A program made the translations under genes and the position numbers. The notes beneath the pieces were generated by a model. It saw only the letters and a list, made by a program, of their open reading frames with translations, had not been told where the DNA came from and made no database searches. Positions 1 to 12,438 of a stretch of DNA of 64,000 bases are shown here, in pieces; the first letter of the stretch is position 1, and every line of letters begins with the position of its first letter. Source of the stretch: Rhodococcus sp. OK302 (GTDB lineage: Bacteria > Actinomycetota > Actinomycetes > Mycobacteriales > Mycobacteriaceae); contig NZ_NPJZ01000001.1 of NCBI RefSeq assembly GCF_002245895.1, forward strand, positions 4,066,501 through 4,130,500. Reading direction: 5' to 3'.

Positions 1-3000
1 GTGGCTTGGGAGAACGAGTCGAGGCCGGCTGGATTGTCTCTCACGGTGTCGCCGAACCTGCTGAGCCACCACTGGGCCACCGGGAGCAGCGGCATGGCGC
101 CGATGTCGCCGCCTTCGAGCTCGTCCAGCACGACCTGCGCGGAGCCTTCGTCGAGTTCGATGACCGTCGCCAGCCCCGCAACGGTTTTGGCTTCGAACAC
201 ATCACGGGGGGAGAACACCAATCCGGCACTGCGGGCACGCGCAACAAGTTGGATCGACATGATCGAATCTCCGCCGAGTGCGAAGAAGGAATCGTCCACG
301 CCGACGGTGTCCACGGCCAGGACGTCGGAGAACAACGCCGCCAAGGTCGTTTCCAGTTCGGTTTCCGCACTGCGGGAGCGTGGGTGTTGGGCGGCGAAGT
401 CGGGTTGTGGGAGTGCTCGGCGATCAAGCTTGCCGTTGGACGTGCGGGGCAGTTCGTCGAGGATCACGATCGCCGACGGGACCATGTGCGGCGCGAGGTG
501 TGAGGTGACCACCGCGATGATGTCGCTGGGGTCCAGCGGCGCCGCCGCAGGGTCGGACGGCACGACGTAGCCGACGATGCGGGCGGGCCCGTTGTCGCGG
601 GTGAAGGTGGTTGCGACGGAGTGCGCCACACCGGGGCACTGGGCGAGTGCCGCCTCGATTTCGCCGAGTTCGATGCGGAATCCGCGGATCTTGACCTGGA
701 AGTCACTGCGGCCCAGGTATTCGAGTTCACCGGAGGTGTTCCAGCGGACGAGGTCGCCGGTGCGGTACAAGCGCGAGCCGGAAATTCCGGCGGGGTCGGC
801 GACAAAACGTTCGGCGGTGGTCGCGGCCCGGTTTCGGTACCCGCGTGCCACACCGTCGCCGCTCACGTACAACTCCCCCGCCACTCCGATCGGTACCGGA
901 TGCAATCGGGCATCAAGGACGGAGCAGGCAATTCCGAGTGAGGGGTGGCCGATCGTGACAGTGCGCGCCGGAGCCAACGGCCGGGTGATACTCGCGACGA
1001 CGGTCGATTCCGTGGGTCCGTACGCGTTGATCAAGATGCGGCCCGGGCGGACCCACGCGGCGACGAGTTCCGGTGGGCACACGTCGCCGCCGGTTCCGAC
1101 GGCTTCGAGTTCGTCGAGACTGCTCGCGTTCACCGTCGACAGTGCCGCCGGGGTGATGAAGGCGTGCGTGACGTGTTGATCGCGCAGCAATGCCGTGAGT
1201 TCGTCGCCGCCGAGGATGGTCGGTGGTGCGATCACCATCGCGGCGCCGCCGCTCACCGCCATCAGCAGTTCCAGGATGGATGCGTCGAAGCTCGGTGAGC
1301 TGAAGTGCAAGGTCCGTGAACGTGCGGTGACACCGAAGGTGGTGCGTTCCTGCTCGGCGAGCGCCGCCAACCCGCGGTGGGTGACCATGACGCCCTTGGG
1401 GAGTCCCGTCGAACCGGAGGTGTAGATGACGTAGGCCGGGTGGTCGAGGGAACGTGGAGCGTGAAGTTCGCGCTCGTCAATCGCACCGCCGGACGTGGCG
1501 GCGCATTCTGCGCGGACATCCAGCGAATCGAGCACGAGGGTGCTGACGCCGTCCGGAATCGCGTCCTCGTGGGTGGCGACGGTCAACACGGTGCGGGCAC
1601 CGGAATCGATGATCATGTGCCGAATGCGATCCGCGGGATACGCCGGGTCGACGGGAACGAACGCGGCACCGGTGCGCGCGAGCGCCCAGATTGCCACGAC
1701 CGATTCCACGGATCGCGGCAAGGCCAGCGCGACAACCGTTTCCGGCCCGGCCCCACGCGAGATGAGTACTCGCGCAAGCTGATTGGCTTGGCGATCGAGA
1801 TTTTCGAACGTGATCTCGGTGTCACCGAAGACGAGGGCGACGGAATCGCTGCGGTAATTCGCTTCGAGGATGTGGTGCAGCAGCGCAGGTTCCGGGACGT
1901 TTCCGCTGGGCGCATTTTCGGTGCGCTCCACCAACTCGATGTCACCGACCGGCGAATGCGGGGATTGTGTGACCGCCTCCGCGATGCGGATCAGGTACTG
2001 CGCGAAGCGTTCGACGCTGGAACGGTCGAACAGTGCGGTGGCGTAGGTGAAACCGGCGTCGATTCCGGCTGGTTCACCGCGTTCGTCGAATTTCTCGGCG
2101 AGCGTCAATTGGAGGTCGAAGTTGGAGACCACTGTCGCCAGATCGAGAACATCGACGTCCAGGCCCTCGAAACTCAGCGTCGGAGTCTCGGTGTTCTTGA
2201 ACTCCAGCATCGCCTGGAACAGCGGAGAGTGTGATGTGGACCGTTCGGGCGCCACTGCGTCCACGATCCGTTCGAACGGAATGTCGGCGTTGCCGAAAGC
2301 ATCGAGGTCGACGCCGCGCACCTGGGTGAGCACTTCGGCGAACGAACGTGCCGGGTCGAGTCCGGTGCGCAGCACCAAGGTTCCGACGAACATGCCGACC
2401 ATGCGGTCGAGCAGTGCGTCACCGCGCCCGGCGATCGGTGAACCGATCGCAATGTCGTCCATCCCGGACAGCCGTGAGAGCAGGAGCGCGAACATGGCGT
2501 GCGCTGCCATGAAGAGGCTGCTTCGATTGTCCTGCGCGGCCATGATCAGCCGCCGGTGAACCTCGGCCGAGATCTCGAACGGCACCACGGCACCGGACAG
2601 ATCCTGCACCCGGGGGCGCGGATGGTCCACCGGAAGTTGCAACAGTTCGGGGAGCCCCGCCAGTCGTGCGCTCCAGTAGTCGAGTTGACCGGACAGCACG
2701 CTCGCTCCGTCGGTGATCTCCCCGAGCGCCCGCTGCTGCCACAGCGCGAAGTCTGCGTACTGAACGGGCAGCGGATCCCAATCGGGCGCATTTCCGCGGG
2801 TACGGGCGGAGTACGCGGACATGATGCCTCGGGCCAGCGGCGCCATCGAGAAACCGTCGGCGCAAATGTGATGAACCACCACGACGAGGACGTGCTCGCG
2901 TTCGGAGACCCGGATCAGTTCCGCTCGCAGTGGCGGCGCGCTCGTGACGTCGAATCCTCGCTCCGTCAACTGGGTTATCCGGTCCGAGACTTCGTCGGCT

Positions 3001-6000
3001 CCGGCGAGTGAGAGCGGAAGGCTCGACAGCGCGTCCTGGGGTTCGACAACGACCTGGGCCGGAATTCCGTCGATCATCGGGAATTGTGTGCGCAGCGACT
3101 CGTGCCGCGTCAGAACGTCGCCGATCGCGCTCTCCATCGCGCTGCGATCGAGTGCGCCGCGCAACCGGATCGCGATGGCAACGTTGTACGCGGAGGAGGT
3201 GGTGTCGAACTGGTTGATGAACCACATTCGCTTCTGCGCCAGTGACAACGGGATTCGGCCGGGGCGGGGCATCGATTCGAGCGGAACGCCGGCCGCCAGG
3301 GTGTGGGAGCTCTCGCAGACCGCGGCCAGTTCGGTGACCGTCGGCGCATCGAAGAGGTCGCGGATCGAAAGGTTGAGTGCGAGAGACTCATTGATGCGGG
3401 CGATCGCGCGCGCCGCGATCAGGCTATTGCCGCCTCGCTCGAAGAAATTGTCGTCCACACTGAGCGCGTCGATGCCCAACAGATCCTCGAGGACGTGCGC
3501 CAACTGCGATTCGACGGGTGTGCTCGGTGCCAGATAGGTGCGAGAGCCGCCGAACGAGGGGGCCGGCAAGGCCGGTCGATCGAGCTTTCCGGTGGAACCC
3601 AACGGGAAGGCATCCATCTCGATGATCACGGGCGGCACCATGTACGCGGGAAGTTCCGAGCGGAGAACACGTCGGATCTCGTCGTGATCGAGTGTCTCCC
3701 CCTTCGCCCCGATCACATACCCCACCAGTGAATCGCCGAGTGTGGCGTCGTGGTGCACGCGTGTTGCTGCCGCAATGACGCCGGGCGCGCGCAGCATCGC
3801 GGCTTCCACCTCGGGCAGTTCGATCCGCAGACCACGAATCTTGACCTGGAAATCGCGTCGACCGATGTAGTCGAGTTGGCCGTCGGCGCGCCAGCGCACG
3901 ATGTCGCCGGTGCGGTACATCCGCGTCGGACCTGTCGCGGTGAAAGGATCGGCAACAAATCTGTCGGCGGTGAGATCGCTTCGCCCGAAGTATCCGCGGG
4001 ACAACTGCACGCCGGCCAGGTACAACTCGCCGTGAATCCCGACGGGAACCGGGTGCAGGCGCGAGTCCAGCACGTATACCTGTGTGTTCCAGACCGGGGC
4101 ACCGATCGGAACCGACGCGCCGGGTTGGTGCAGGAACTCGGCCGCGGTCACGTCCACGGCCGCTTCGGTGGGTCCGTACAGGTTGTAGAGGCATGCATTG
4201 CTGATGCGGGTGAAGTCATGGGCAGTTGCCGACGGTAGAGCTTCACCACTGCTGAACACCTGGCGCAGGCTCGCGCACGCGCCCCGCGACGTCGCGGCAA
4301 CGAACTCCGCGAGCATCGACGGAACGAAGTGGGCTGTGGTTACTGCGCGCTCGGCGATCAGAGCGGACAGATATGCCGGGTCGCGGTGACCGTCCGGTGC
4401 GGCGATCACCAATCGGGCGCCGGCGTTCAGGGGCCAGAACAACTCCCACACCGACACGTCGAAGGTGATCGGCGTTTTCTGAAGTACGACGTCGGACGCT
4501 TCGAGGGAGTAGGTTCCCTGCATCCACCGCAGACGATTGACAATCGAACGGTGCGATACTGCAACACCTTTCGGGCGTCCGGTCGAACCGGAGGTGAAGA
4601 GGACGTAGGCGGTGTTGTCGGGCCGGAGCGGTGAAATCCGATCAGCGTCGGTGATCGGTTGTGTAGTCTCCTCCTCCGCCAGGTCGACATCGATGATCTC
4701 GACATCCGTCGGCAGGTGTCCGTGGCTACCGGCCATCGCGAGGACACACACGGGGTCGGCTACGGAGAAGACGTATCCGATCCGCTCGGCCGGATGATCC
4801 GGATCGACCGGGACGTACGCGCCGCCGCCGCGAATGACCGCATGAATGGCGACCAGCAGTTCCAGCGAGCGCGGTAGAGCTACTGCGACGCGCTGATCAG
4901 GGCCGACGCCGCGCGAGATCAACGTTCGAGCGAGCGCGTTCACCTGATTGTCGAATTGTGCGTAGGTCAGAACGGTGTCGCCGAACTGTAGAGCCGGCGC
5001 CTGAGGTGTCCGCGCTACCTGAGTGCGAACCAGATCGTCGAGAGTGTGTTCGCCCAGGTCCCGGTGTGTTGCGTTCCACCGCTCGAGCACCAGAGCCCGC
5101 TCGCCCGGCGCACACAGATCGATGTCGCCGACCACGGAGTCCGGGTGTGCACTCACTTCGTCCAGCAGGGAAACGAACCGGTCCGCCAACCCCGACATGG
5201 TGTCGGAATCGAACAGATCACTGGCGTACGTCAATCGGCCGTCGAGGTGATCGGACTGCTCGGTGATGATCACCTGAAGATCGAATTTAGCTGCACCGGT
5301 GGATAGTTCTTCCACCTCGACGTTCAGCGACGGCAGCAGCACCTCCGTCGGCGGGGCACCTTGCATGACCAGCATGACCTGGAACAGCGGTGAATCACTC
5401 TCCAGGGCGTCAACCAGGACGTCGTAGGGAATGTCGCTGTGCCGCAACGCCGCCACATCCGCCGTGCGAGTACGCGAGACGGTGTCCTCGAAACTCGCTT
5501 CGCCGTCGATGACAGTTCGCAGCGCGAGCGTGTTCACGAACATGCCGACGACGTCGTCGAGTGCACGTTCACTGCGACCCGCGACCGGCGTGCCGATGAT
5601 GACGTCGTTTCCCCCGCATTCTCGGGAGAGGAGTACCGCCAGAGCGGCGTGGACCACCATGAACACGCTGGCGTCGTGATCGGCAGCGATTGCTGCTATC
5701 CGCTGATACGTCGGTGTGTCGATCGTGAAATCGAGGTCATGGGCGCGCTGAGCGCCTTGCGCCGGCCGCGGATGATCCATCGGAAGTTCCGGTAGTTCGT
5801 CGCGGGCATCGAGTTCATTCGTCCAGAAACGCAATTGTGAGCCGAGGATCGAATCCGGTGTCGCCGCATCACCGAGCGCACGCCGCTGCCACTCGCTGAA
5901 GTCGCCGTACTGGACCTCGAGCGGTAGCCACGCCGGAACGCGCCCCGATACCCGGGCGGTGTACGCGACCATCACGTCACGGGCCAGCGGGGCCATCGAC

Positions 6001-9000
6001 AATCCGTCGCCGGCAATGTGGTGCACGACCAGCACCAACACGTGATCCTGATCGGACACTTCCAACAGAACCATCCGTACCGGCGGAGCGGACGTGACGT
6101 CGAACCCGGCGCGTGCGACTTCGTCGGCGCGGGCACGCACCGCACCGGCCGTGCACACCTCGACAGTGAGTTCGGATGCCACATCGTCCACGTCGAGAAC
6201 GTGCTGAACAGGTCCGTTCGCGGACGCCGGGAACACTGTGCGCAGCGACTCGTGCCGGATGACGACATCGCGCAGTGCAATCTCGAGTGCCGAGAAATCA
6301 AGATCACCCGTCATTCGCACCGCGATCGGAATGTTGTACGCCGGCGACGCCGGATCGAGTTGGTTGATCAACCACATCCGCTGTTGTGCCAACGACGCCG
6401 CAATCGGATCGGGTCGTGGAATCCTCGTCAATGCCGGCAGCTGGACTTCACGCGAGTCGGAATTGTCAGCGCGCACAGCCAATGCGGAGACCGTCGGGGC
6501 CTCGAACAGGTCGAGCACACTGAGCGAAGTGCCCAGAGCGCCGTTCACGCGGGCCACGACTCGCGTCGCAACCAGTGAGTCGCCGCCGAGTTCGAAGAAG
6601 CTGTCGTCGGCGCCGGCGCGGGTGATTCCGAGGAGATCGCAGTACACGGCGGAAATACGCTTTTCGGTGGAGCTTTCGGGGGCGCGGTACTCGCGAGCGC
6701 CTGCTTCGGTGTCGATGGACGGCAGGGAGTTCCGGTCGATCTTGCCGGCCGGAGTCAGGGGAATCGTGTCCAGCACGACGATGCGTGAGGGAACCATGTG
6801 CGGCGCCAGGAATGCCGCCGCGTGCGCCGTCAACTCGGATACGTCGACACGCATCCCGGGCGCAGTCGTGACGTACGACGCCAGCAGCGTCTCGCCGCTG
6901 TTGCCGGTCACTCCGACGGTCACTGCCTCGTCGACGCTCGGATGCCGACGCACCACTTCGTCGATCTCACCGAGTTCGACACGGAAACCGCGGATCTTGA
7001 TCTGGAAATCACTGCGGCCCAGGTATTCCAACTCGCCGTCGCGGGTCCAGCGAGCCAGATCGCCCGTCCGGTACATCCGCTCCCCCGGCAAGCCGTTCGC
7101 CGCAGGCACGAAGCGCAGTGCCGTCGTGGCGGCGCGTCCGTGATAGCCGCGGGCCAGGCCGACGCCACTGACATACAGTTCCCCGGCGACACCCACCAGG
7201 ACGGGATGGAGCCGAGAATCCAGCACCATTGCCGACGCTCCCCGCATCGGCACTCCGATCGTGACCGGAACGTCCCTGTGGAGCGGTCTCGACAACGTGG
7301 CAACCACTGTCGTCTCGGTGGGCCCGTAGGCGTTGAACATCAACCGGTGCCCCGCCCACTGCTCGACGAGCGTCGGCGAGCATGCGTCGCCGCCGGTCAC
7401 GATTACCCGCAGGAGTGGCAGGTGGTCCGGATCAACCGTCGCGAGAGCTGCCGGAGTGATGAAGGCGTGCGTCACCCTCCCGTCGCGTAGGACTTCCGCC
7501 AGTTCCTCCCCGCCGTACACCGTGGGCGGCGCGATCACCATGGTGGCGCCGGCGCCGAAGGCAAGGAGTAGCTCCAGAACTGACGCGTCGAAGCTCGGGG
7601 ACGAGAAGTGCAAGCTCCGTGAATCCGGTGTAACGCCGAACCTGATCCTCTGCTCGTCCGCGAAACTGCTCAACCCGCGATGAGTGACCACGACGCCCTT
7701 GGGTAGACCGGTGGAACCCGAGGTGTAAATCAGATAGGCAGGGTCGTCGATTCTCAGCGGCCTGATGCGGTCGGTGTCGTCGAGGGGCTCAGTCGAATGC
7801 TGCTGGTCTCCCGGTGCCAGCCACAAGGCGTCAACGCCCCAACTGTCTGCGGCGCCAGGAAGGCAGATCCCGATGCGTGTCCCGGAATCAGTGAGCATGT
7901 GCTCGATACGGCCGGGTGGATAGTTGGGATCGACGGGCAGGAATGCGCCGCCGGCCTTTGCCACAGCCCAGGTCGAGATCACCGATTCCATCGAACGTGT
8001 CAGTGCAAGTGCCACGTACGTGCCCGGTCCGACGCCGCGCGTGATCAGTTCCCGGGCCAGGGCGTTCGATCGGCCGTCGAGTTCACGGTAGGTCAGAATC
8101 CGGTCGCCGAGAACAATCGCATCGGCGTCCGGATTCAATTCCGCTGCGGTACACAGAATCTGATCAAGTGTTTGAGTTTCCGACGCGGGTGAGCCGGACA
8201 CCGAGCGCAGGTGTTCGAATTCCGTGCCGTCGAGAATCTGCAGGTCACCGACGGCGGTGTCGGGGGAATCGAGTGCGCCGGCCAGTATTCGCTGGATCCG
8301 CGTGCACACCAGGTGAGCGGACTGTTCGTCGAGAACGCTCTGGTCGAACGCGACCACGAAAGTCAGCGTTCCTTCTTGTTCCACGACGTCGATTTCCAGA
8401 CTGATGTCGATTGCCGGACTGAAGTCGTCGCGTCTGACGTCGGGGCTTCCCTCGTTCAGGGCTACATGAATTTCTGCCGCATCCACGGCGTCAGGGCTGA
8501 CATGTCGGCGGATCTCGTCGTCATGGTCGGCAACAGCATTCAACAGATCCGTGAAGGGCCGATCCGGGGTGATCGTGATGCGCACCGGCACCAACTGCGA
8601 GTCCGATCGGAACCGGGCGCCGAGCACGATGTCGTCCGTGTTCGTGATGTGCGAGAGCATGACCGCCAGCGCGGCGTGGACGACGCTGAAGACCGTGGTC
8701 TCGGCACTGCGGGTCATTGCCACGACACGGTCGTAGACCTCCGGCGACATAGTCCCCCGCACGGTGCCGAAATCTGCCCGCACCTCCGATGTCCGGGGAC
8801 GATCGAGGACTACCGAGGCGCCTTCGGGAGCGTCCATCAACTCGTAAGCCCAGAACGCTTCGAGTTCACGGTCCCTCGTGATCTGCTCGCCGGCCTTGGC
8901 GCTGGGGCGATGCACCTCGTCGAGCGGCGTTCCGGGGCCCGCTGCAATCAGTTCACGGACCAACTCCGAGAAATCGGCCTGATGCTCGTCGAGTTCCTCC

Positions 9001-10259
9001 CGGGTGTAGCGATCGGGATTGGCTCGGAACTCGATCAGCGTCTTGACCGGAGTACCGCTCTGATAGATGTTGACCAGCAGATCCTCGACCGGACCCGACG
9101 TCACGATGTGGTACTCGCCGGTCATCGAACCCAGCGTGATTTCCTGACGGAAAAGCATCACGTTCATCATCGGGCCGGACAAGCGTGTGTCCTCGGCGGA
9201 CAATCCGGCGTCACGTCGAATGTCCTCGAGGCTGCATCGTTGATGTCGCAGAGCGCCGAGCAGTTCCAACTGCACCCGCCCCACCAGATCGTCGACGCTG
9301 TCTCCGGGTCGCACCTCGATGTGCAGGGGTGCGACGTTCACCAACATGCCGCCGGACCGCTGCAACGGCGCAGTAGTTCTCGCCGACACCGGCAAATTGA
9401 TCAGTACATCTGCGTAACCTGTACGACGCGACAAATAGCAGGCCAACGCCGCGATCAATACTGCCGCCGACGTGGCGCCCGAACGTGAACTCCACTCGTC
9501 CAAGGAGCCTAGCGACTCCTCCGAAAGCTCCCCGGTCACCACCTGCGAGTGGGCTTGAGGTGGCGCTTCCCGATCCGAAAGCGTCGAACCGTGTTCCACG
9601 CCGGAAACCCGCTCCGCCCAGTACTCGCGGTCCGCATCGAAACGACTCGACGCACGGTACGTCTGGTCCAATTCGGAGAGCTTCGCCAGATCAAGGGCCT
9701 TGTTGACGGCGGGTTCACGGCCTTCGAGTTCAGCCGTGTAGAGCGCCGCGATCCGGTTGACGATGGTCATGCCGCTGTAGCCGTCGAGCGCCACATGGTG
9801 AATTCGTGTGTACCACAGGTAATCTCGATCCCCCGTTTGCAGGATCGTCATCTCGACCAGCCGATCCCGGGTCAGATCGAGGGTGGTCGCGTGGTCGTTG
9901 TCCATCCACTCCGACGCAGCTGCGCGGGGATCCTCATGGTTACGGAAATCGAAGTAGTCGACGGTTGCATCGATCGTGGGGTCGACTATCTGGCACGGTT
10001 CCCCGTCCGGGTACATCAACCGCAGGAACGGCGATTCGAACTCATGCGCCGCCGTCACCGCAGATCGAGACAACAAGCCGATATCCAGATCGCCATGGAC
10101 CTCGATGTACTGCGCGACGAAGTACGGAACGCTCGGATGAAGCTGCTGCGCGAACCACATGCTCCGCTGCACCGCAGACAACGGGAAAGCGCCGGCCGGG
10201 AGTGTTCTCGGTGCAGACTCTCGGGCACTGACCTCGTTGTTCGGATTCTCGGTGCTCAT
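1..10259 (-). CDS. Non-ribosomal peptide synthetase, first three modules (3' end outside window)
   Basis: One uninterrupted frame of about 3419 codons reads leftwards from an ATG (MSTENPNN, preceded by a GGGGGTGG run) to the window edge. Domains by approximate residue: C 20-450 (HHVALDG near 154), a C-terminal half of a second C domain 458-690 without an HHxxxDG lobe, A1 695-1175, T1 (GGDS near 1224), C2 (HHIAGDG near 1415), A2 1730-2225, T2 (GGNS near 2276), C3 (HHICADG near 2465), A3 2785-3270, T3 (GGDS near 3330), then from 3375 the start of an epimerisation-type domain ([11 protein letters not shown]). Reading the A2 specificity pocket against GrsA gives D-V-W-H-F-S-L-V-D, the established serine code. 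A1 (D-A-L-F-V-G-A-V-V) and A3 (D-A-L-F-G-G-A-V-V) resemble each other, but I cannot assign a substrate. A leading C domain suggests N-acylation or transfer from another synthetase. The product is unknown: lipopeptide or siderophore-like are both possible. Confidence 0.95.
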   Translation of the reverse strand, partial: MSTENPNNEVSARESAPRTLPAGAFPLSAVQRSMWFAQQLHPSVPYFVAQYIEVHGDLDIGLLSRSAVTAAHEFESPFLRLMYPDGEPCQIVDPTIDATVDYFDFRNHEDPRAAASEWMDNDHATTLDLTRDRLVEMTILQTGDRDYLWYTRIHHVALDGYSGMTIVNRIAALYTAELEGREPAVNKALDLAKLSELDQTYRASSRFDADREYWAERVSGVEHGSTLSDREAPPQAHSQVVTGELSEESLGSLDEWSSRSGATSAAVLIAALACYLSRRTGYADVLINLPVSARTTAPLQRSGGMLVNVAPLHIEVRPGDSVDDLVGRVQLELLGALRHQRCSLEDIRRDAGLSAEDTRLSGPMMNVMLFRQEITLGSMTGEYHIVTSGPVEDLLVNIYQSGTPVKTLIEFRANPDRYTREELDEHQADFSELVRELIAAGPGTPLDEVHRPSAKAGEQITRDRELEAFWAYELMDAPEGASVVLDRPRTSEVRADFGTVRGTMSPEVYDRVVAMTRSAETTVFSVVHAALAVMLSHITNTDDIVLGARFRSDSQLVPVRITITPDRPFTDLLNAVADHDDEIRRHVSPDAVDAAEIHVALNEGSPDVRRDDFSPAIDISLEIDVVEQEGTLTFVVAFDQSVLDEQSAHLVCTRIQRILAGALDSPDTAVGDLQILDGTEFEHLRSVSGSPASETQTLDQILCTAAELNPDADAIVLGDRILTYRELDGRSNALARELITRGVGPGTYVALALTRSMESVISTWAVAKAGGAFLPVDPNYPPGRIEHMLTDSGTRIGICLPGAADSWGVDALWLAPGDQQHSTEPLDDTDRIRPLRIDDPAYLIYTSGSTGLPKGVVVTHRGLSSFADEQRIRFGVTPDSRSLHFSSPSFDASVLELLLAFGAGATMVIAPPTVYGGEELAEVLRDGRVTHAFITPAALATVDPDHLPLLRVIVTGGDACSPTLVEQWAGHRLMFNAYGPTETTVVATLSRPLHRDVPVTIGVPMRGASAMVLDSRLHPVLVGVAGELYVSGVGLARGYHGRAATTALRFVPAANGLPGERMYRTGDLARWTRDGELEYLGRSDFQIKIRGFRVELGEIDEVVRRHPSVDEAVTVGVTGNSGETLLASYVTTAPGMRVDVSELTAHAAAFLAPHMVPSRIVVLDTIPLTPAGKIDRNSLPSIDTEAGAREYRAPESSTEKRISAVYCDLLGITRAGADDSFFELGGDSLVATRVVARVNGALGTSLSVLDLFEAPTVSALAVRADNSDSREVQLPALTRIPRPDPIAASLAQQRMWLINQLDPASPAYNIPIAVRMTGDLDFSALEIALRDVVIRHESLRTVFPASANGPVQHVLDVDDVASELTVEVCTAGAVRARADEVARAGFDVTSAPPVRMVLLEVSDQDHVLVLVVHHIAGDGLSMAPLARDVMVAYTARVSGRVPAWLPLEVQYGDFSEWQRRALGDAATPDSILGSQLRFWTNELDARDELPELPMDHPRPAQGAQRAHDLDFTIDTPTYQRIAAIAADHDASVFMVVHAALAVLLSRECGGNDVIIGTPVAGRSERALDDVVGMFVNTLALRTVIDGEASFEDTVSRTRTADVAALRHSDIPYDVLVDALESDSPLFQVMLVMQGAPPTEVLLPSLNVEVEELSTGAAKFDLQVIITEQSDHLDGRLTYASDLFDSDTMSGLADRFVSLLDEVSAHPDSVVGDIDLCAPGERALVLERWNATHRDLGEHTLDDLVRTQVARTPQAPALQFGDTVLTYAQFDNQVNALARTLISRGVGPDQRVAVALPRSLELLVAIHAVIRGGGAYVPVDPDHPAERIGYVFSVADPVCVLAMAGSHGHLPTDVEIIDVDLAEEETTQPITDADRISPLRPDNTAYVLFTSGSTGRPKGVAVSHRSIVNRLRWMQGTYSLEASDVVLQKTPITFDVSVWELFWPLNAGARLVIAAPDGHRDPAYLSALIAERAVTTAHFVPSMLAEFVAATSRGACASLRQVFSSGEALPSATAHDFTRISNACLYNLYGPTEAAVDVTAAEFLHQPGASVPIGAPVWNTQVYVLDSRLHPVPVGIHGELYLAGVQLSRGYFGRSDLTADRFVADPFTATGPTRMYRTGDIVRWRADGQLDYIGRRDFQVKIRGLRIELPEVEAAMLRAPGVIAAATRVHHDATLGDSLVGYVIGAKGETLDHDEIRRVLRSELPAYMVPPVIIEMDAFPLGSTGKLDRPALPAPSFGGSRTYLAPSTPVESQLAHVLEDLLGIDALSVDDNFFERGGNSLIAARAIARINESLALNLSIRDLFDAPTVTELAAVCESSHTLAAGVPLESMPRPGRIPLSLAQKRMWFINQFDTTSSAYNVAIAIRLRGALDRSAMESAIGDVLTRHESLRTQFPMIDGIPAQVVVEPQDALSSLPLSLAGADEVSDRITQLTERGFDVTSAPPLRAELIRVSEREHVLVVVVHHICADGFSMAPLARGIMSAYSARTRGNAPDWDPLPVQYADFALWQQRALGEITDGASVLSGQLDYWSARLAGLPELLQLPVDHPRPRVQDLSGAVVPFEISAEVHRRLIMAAQDNRSSLFMAAHAMFALLLSRLSGMDDIAIGSPIAGRGDALLDRMVGMFVGTLVLRTGLDPARSFAEVLTQVRGVDLDAFGNADIPFERIVDAVAPERSTSHSPLFQAMLEFKNTETPTLSFEGLDVDVLDLATVVSNFDLQLTLAEKFDERGEPAGIDAGFTYATALFDRSSVERFAQYLIRIAEAVTQSPHSPVGDIELVERTENAPSGNVPEPALLHHILEANYRSDSVALVFGDTEITFENLDRQANQLARVLISRGAGPETVVALALPRSVESVVAIWALARTGAAFVPVDPAYPADRIRHMIIDSGARTVLTVATHEDAIPDGVSTLVLDSLDVRAECAATSGGAIDERELHAPRSLDHPAYVIYTSGSTGLPKGVMVTHRGLAALAEQERTTFGVTARSRTLHFSSPSFDASILELLMAVSGGAAMVIAPPTILGGDELTALLRDQHVTHAFITPAALSTVNASSLDELEAVGTGGDVCPPELVAAWVRPGRILINAYGPTESTVVASITRPLAPARTVTIGHPSLGIACSVLDARLHPVPIGVAGELYVSGDGVARGYRNRAATTAERFVADPAGISGSRLYRTGDLVRWNTSGELEYLGRSDFQVKIRGFRIELGEIEAALAQCPGVAHSVATTFTRDNGPARIVGYVVPSDPAAAPLDPSDIIAVVTSHLAPHMVPSAIVILDELPRTSNGKLDRRALPQPDFAAQHPRSRSAETELETTLAALFSDVLAVDTVGVDDSFFALGGDSIMSIQLVARARSAGLVFSPRDVFEAKTVAGLATVIELDEGSAQVVLDELEGGDIGAMPLLPVAQWWLSRFGDTVRDNPAGLDSFSQA

Positions 10260-10544
10260 CACAACCACCCCCGGCTGGTGTGCTGGGTGTGGAGTGAAGA
10301 AAGTGTGGTTCGGGGATTGAAGAAGTACATCGCACCGCCTCGATATCGAGAGTGGAAACCATGTGAACGATCCTTGTGAGCCCGGCCGGTGAGGTCATCG
10401 ACCGTGAAAGCGGGTCGGCTCGGAGTTCGAACCTCCCCGAAGGTCCGAACTGTAAGGATTTGAGTTGTGTTTCGTTATGTGTCCGGCACGCCACACTGGC
10501 GCGGTGCCGTACACACAGCTACAAACTGGTTGCCCAGGCTAGCG

Positions 10545-10886
10545 TCATCGGAAACGTTCAGCTTCGCGGGCAAGTGCCGTCAACTGCTCACACATCGAAA
10601 TGAGCTCGGCAGTATCGGCACCTTCCGCGACCGCAGTCGCGACATCTTCCGCAGCGCAGCGCACTTCGAACATCCGATCAACGAGTTCGGATGCCTCGCC
10701 GGCCGTCAAGATGACAGCGTCAGCGGGAATTGCGGTGCCTTTCACAGCACTACGCTGCTCATACGCGCGCTGACGGCACGACTGGCAGCAGTACCGCCGC
10801 CGACGTCCGACTCCGACCGCCGCAACCGCACGACCGCACCAGACGCAGGGATTCCCGGCGCTTCTCGGTCGCATGCTGGTCGTCAT
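10545..10886 (-). CDS. Small zinc-finger-like actinobacterial protein
   Basis: 113 residues, divergent from rbpA. The N-terminal third holds CVWCGR followed by YCCQSCRQRAYEQR, four or more cysteines spaced as in a small zinc-binding finger, with an arginine-rich patch. The C-terminal half is acidic and helical. I chose the ATG of MTTSMRPRSAG because any longer reading would run through the divergent intergenic region and antisense to rbpA. I do not recognise a named family; nucleic-acid binding is an inference from the CxxC pairs and basic patch. Confidence 0.75.
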   Translation of the reverse strand: MTTSMRPRSAGNPCVWCGRAVAAVGVGRRRRYCCQSCRQRAYEQRSAVKGTAIPADAVILTAGEASELVDRMFEVRCAAEDVATAVAEGADTAELISMCEQLTALAREAERFR

Positions 10887-11075
10887 GTCTGCACACTTTA
10901 CTCGAGATTCGGAGGCCCTCAATGTGCGCGTGCAGTACCCGGTAAGATGGGGAGGTTGCGTCTTCTCGCCACACGGGAACCAATCGGGGACTCGTGGCGT
11001 TGTAGATGAGTGTGAGCGTCTACGCCCCAACACCGGGCGCCCACCAGCGGTGACGAACGAAGAGAGGACACCACC

Positions 11076-11414
11076 ATGGCAGATCGCGTACTTCGAGGTA
11101 GCCGTCTCGGAGCTGTTAGCTACGAGACCGACCGTGACCATGACCTCGCCCCCCGTCGTATGGCGAAATACAAGTGCGACAACGGTGAGATCTTTGACAT
11201 CCCGTTCGCCGACGAAGCCGAGATCCCCGGCGTCTGGATGTGCCGCAACGGCCTCGAGGGTGCCCTCATGGAGGGAACTGCTCCCGAAGCCAAGAAGGTC
11301 AAGCCGCCGCGCACCCACTGGGACATGCTGCTCGAGCGTCGTTCCGTCGAGGAACTCGAAGAACTCCTCAAGGAGCGTATGGATCTCCTCAAGGCCAAGC
11401 GTCGCGGAGCTTGA
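11076..11414 (+). CDS. rbpA: RNA polymerase-binding protein RbpA
   Basis: 112 residues, full length for the family. RbpA binds the principal sigma factor and the RNA polymerase beta subunit and stabilises open promoter complexes in actinobacteria. Visible hallmarks are the start MADRVLRGSRLGAVSYE, the core CDNGEIFDIPFADEAEIP, a conserved MCRNG, and the C-terminal sigma-interacting helix (RTHWDMLLERRSVEELEE). A GAAGAGAGGA ribosome-binding site precedes the ATG and a hairpin terminator follows 30 bases after the stop. The nearby Lnt gene recalls the mycobacterial rbpA-ppm1 neighbourhood. Confidence 0.98.
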   Translation: MADRVLRGSRLGAVSYETDRDHDLAPRRMAKYKCDNGEIFDIPFADEAEIPGVWMCRNGLEGALMEGTAPEAKKVKPPRTHWDMLLERRSVEELEELLKERMDLLKAKRRGA

Positions 11415-11849
11415 TTCTCTAGCACTCTCCCGAACACTTCGATCAAGACCGTCCGGTTGTTTACCGGGCGGTCTTTGTCGTTGGATGGGGTACTGCGATA
11501 CAGACATCATCTGCGAGCCCTTCTCTGATACGAACTCACTCCGAAACTATTTCAGTCCAACAACTTTCACCAATCAGGCATACACCCGTGCCGGCAGGTG
11601 GCAGGCGCGAATATCGCGCAAGACAACTATCGGCACGGATGAATGAGCCAGTGTTTGCTGTATCCCCCGGCCTACTCGGGACCAAACGTCACAGGTAGAA
11701 AACAGTGGGTCCGCGAGCCTTGTCTCCTCGACGCCAATTTCCGGCTGCCACTACTTTCGAGGTGAATGTCCAGTATCTGCCGTTGCGGTGGTTGCCTTCC
11801 TGCGCCGCTACGCATCCATCAACGGTGCGGACTGCAACTGGAAAGGCCT
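11415..11849. other. Intergenic region downstream of rbpA
   Basis: It holds the rbpA terminator near its left end and presumably the promoter of the following secreted-protein gene near its right end. I found no convincing open frame with a ribosome-binding site and no clear -35/-10 pair. Confidence 0.5.
11445..11477 (+). terminator. Rho-independent terminator of rbpA
   Basis: AAGACCGTCCGG, a 7-base loop, then CCGGGCGGTCTT, with one G-U pair in the 12-bp stem, followed by TTTGTCG. It lies 30 bases after the rbpA stop codon. Confidence 0.85.
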
Positions 11850-12278
11850 ATGTCGGTGATAATTCTCAATCGACCGCATCCGCTCAAACAGTGGCCCAAA
11901 GCCGCCGCAGCGTTGAGCGCCGGTGCACTCGCCCTGACCATGGCCCTCGGCGGTGCGGTCGGTACTGCATCGGCAGACACCGTCCTCACCCCTGTCATCG
12001 GCGTCGGTGCAGCACCGTGGGGTGTGGCGATCACGGCCGACGGCGCTCGCGCCTACGTCGCCAACCGGACTGACAACACAGTGTCGGTCATCGACACCAC
12101 CACCAACACGGTCATCGGCAACCCCATCACCGTCGGAATCCAACCGACCGGGATCAGGATCGCTCCCAACGGCAACGCGTACGTCACCAACATCGGCGCC
12201 GGCACGGTCTCGGTGATCGACACCGACACCAACACCGTCATCGGCAACCCCATCACCGTCGGCCGGGCGCCGCGATGA
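11850..12278 (+). CDS. Secreted YVTN-repeat beta-propeller protein, apparently truncated
   Basis: 142 residues. The ATG of MSVIILNRPHPLK is preceded by GGAAAGG. A Sec signal peptide (hydrophobic AAALSAGALALTMALGG, cleavage after TASA) is followed by only two and a half propeller units, seen as AYVANRTDNTVSVID, NAYVTNIGAGTVSVID and the repeated TNTVIGNPITVG. Family members usually carry about seven units. The frame stops at GRAPR, while the next 60 bases in another frame encode a plausible C-terminus (TGSLGSLGNYGS). The gene may therefore have lost an internal segment and its frame. The mature protein would act outside the membrane; its role is unknown. Confidence 0.7.
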   Translation: MSVIILNRPHPLKQWPKAAAALSAGALALTMALGGAVGTASADTVLTPVIGVGAAPWGVAITADGARAYVANRTDNTVSVIDTTTNTVIGNPITVGIQPTGIRIAPNGNAYVTNIGAGTVSVIDTDTNTVIGNPITVGRAPR

Positions 12279-12350
12279 CCGACAACACGCCACCGGCAAC
12301 CGGATCGCTCGGATCGCTCGGCAACTACGGCTCGTAGATAGCCACCTCGC

Positions 12351-12438
12351 ACGAAGCTGGCACCGTTTCTGCACAGTGAGCACTGTTTTCAGCATGCTGG
12401 AAACAGTGCTCACTAGAGGAAAAGGGGCCTAGCTTCCG
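12351..12438 (+). repeat. 88-bp hairpin repeat, copy A
   Basis: From ACGAAGCTGGCACCGTTT to GGGGCCTAGCTTCCG. The same 88-bp unit occurs at 12988-13075, with most differences in the loop-proximal stem. It follows a gene for a short secreted protein, as copy B does. Confidence 0.9.
12375..12414. terminator. Long palindromic hairpin in repeat copy A
   Basis: A 14-bp perfect outer stem (AGTGAGCACTGTTT / AAACAGTGCTCACT) closes an inner CAGCATGCTG palindrome. There is no U tract. It probably acts as a bidirectional terminator or mRNA-stability hairpin. Confidence 0.7.

Noticed and set aside
1377..9488. Several long plus-strand frames (for example 1377-2234 and 8211-9488)
   Set aside because: They are antisense to the NRPS, lack recognisable domains and consist of mirror-frame Arg/Gly/Asp-rich sequence; the minus-strand frame carries all motifs.
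10887..11510. Long N-terminal extension of the small zinc-finger-like gene
   Set aside because: It would run through the divergent promoter region and antisense to rbpA; the family-like sequence begins at the ATG ending at 10886.
11768..11800. Short similarity (ATCTGCCGYTGCGGTGG) to the region at 19580
   Set aside because: A 17-base near-match is expected by chance a few times in 64 kb of this composition; no shared context beyond both lying before secreted-protein genes.
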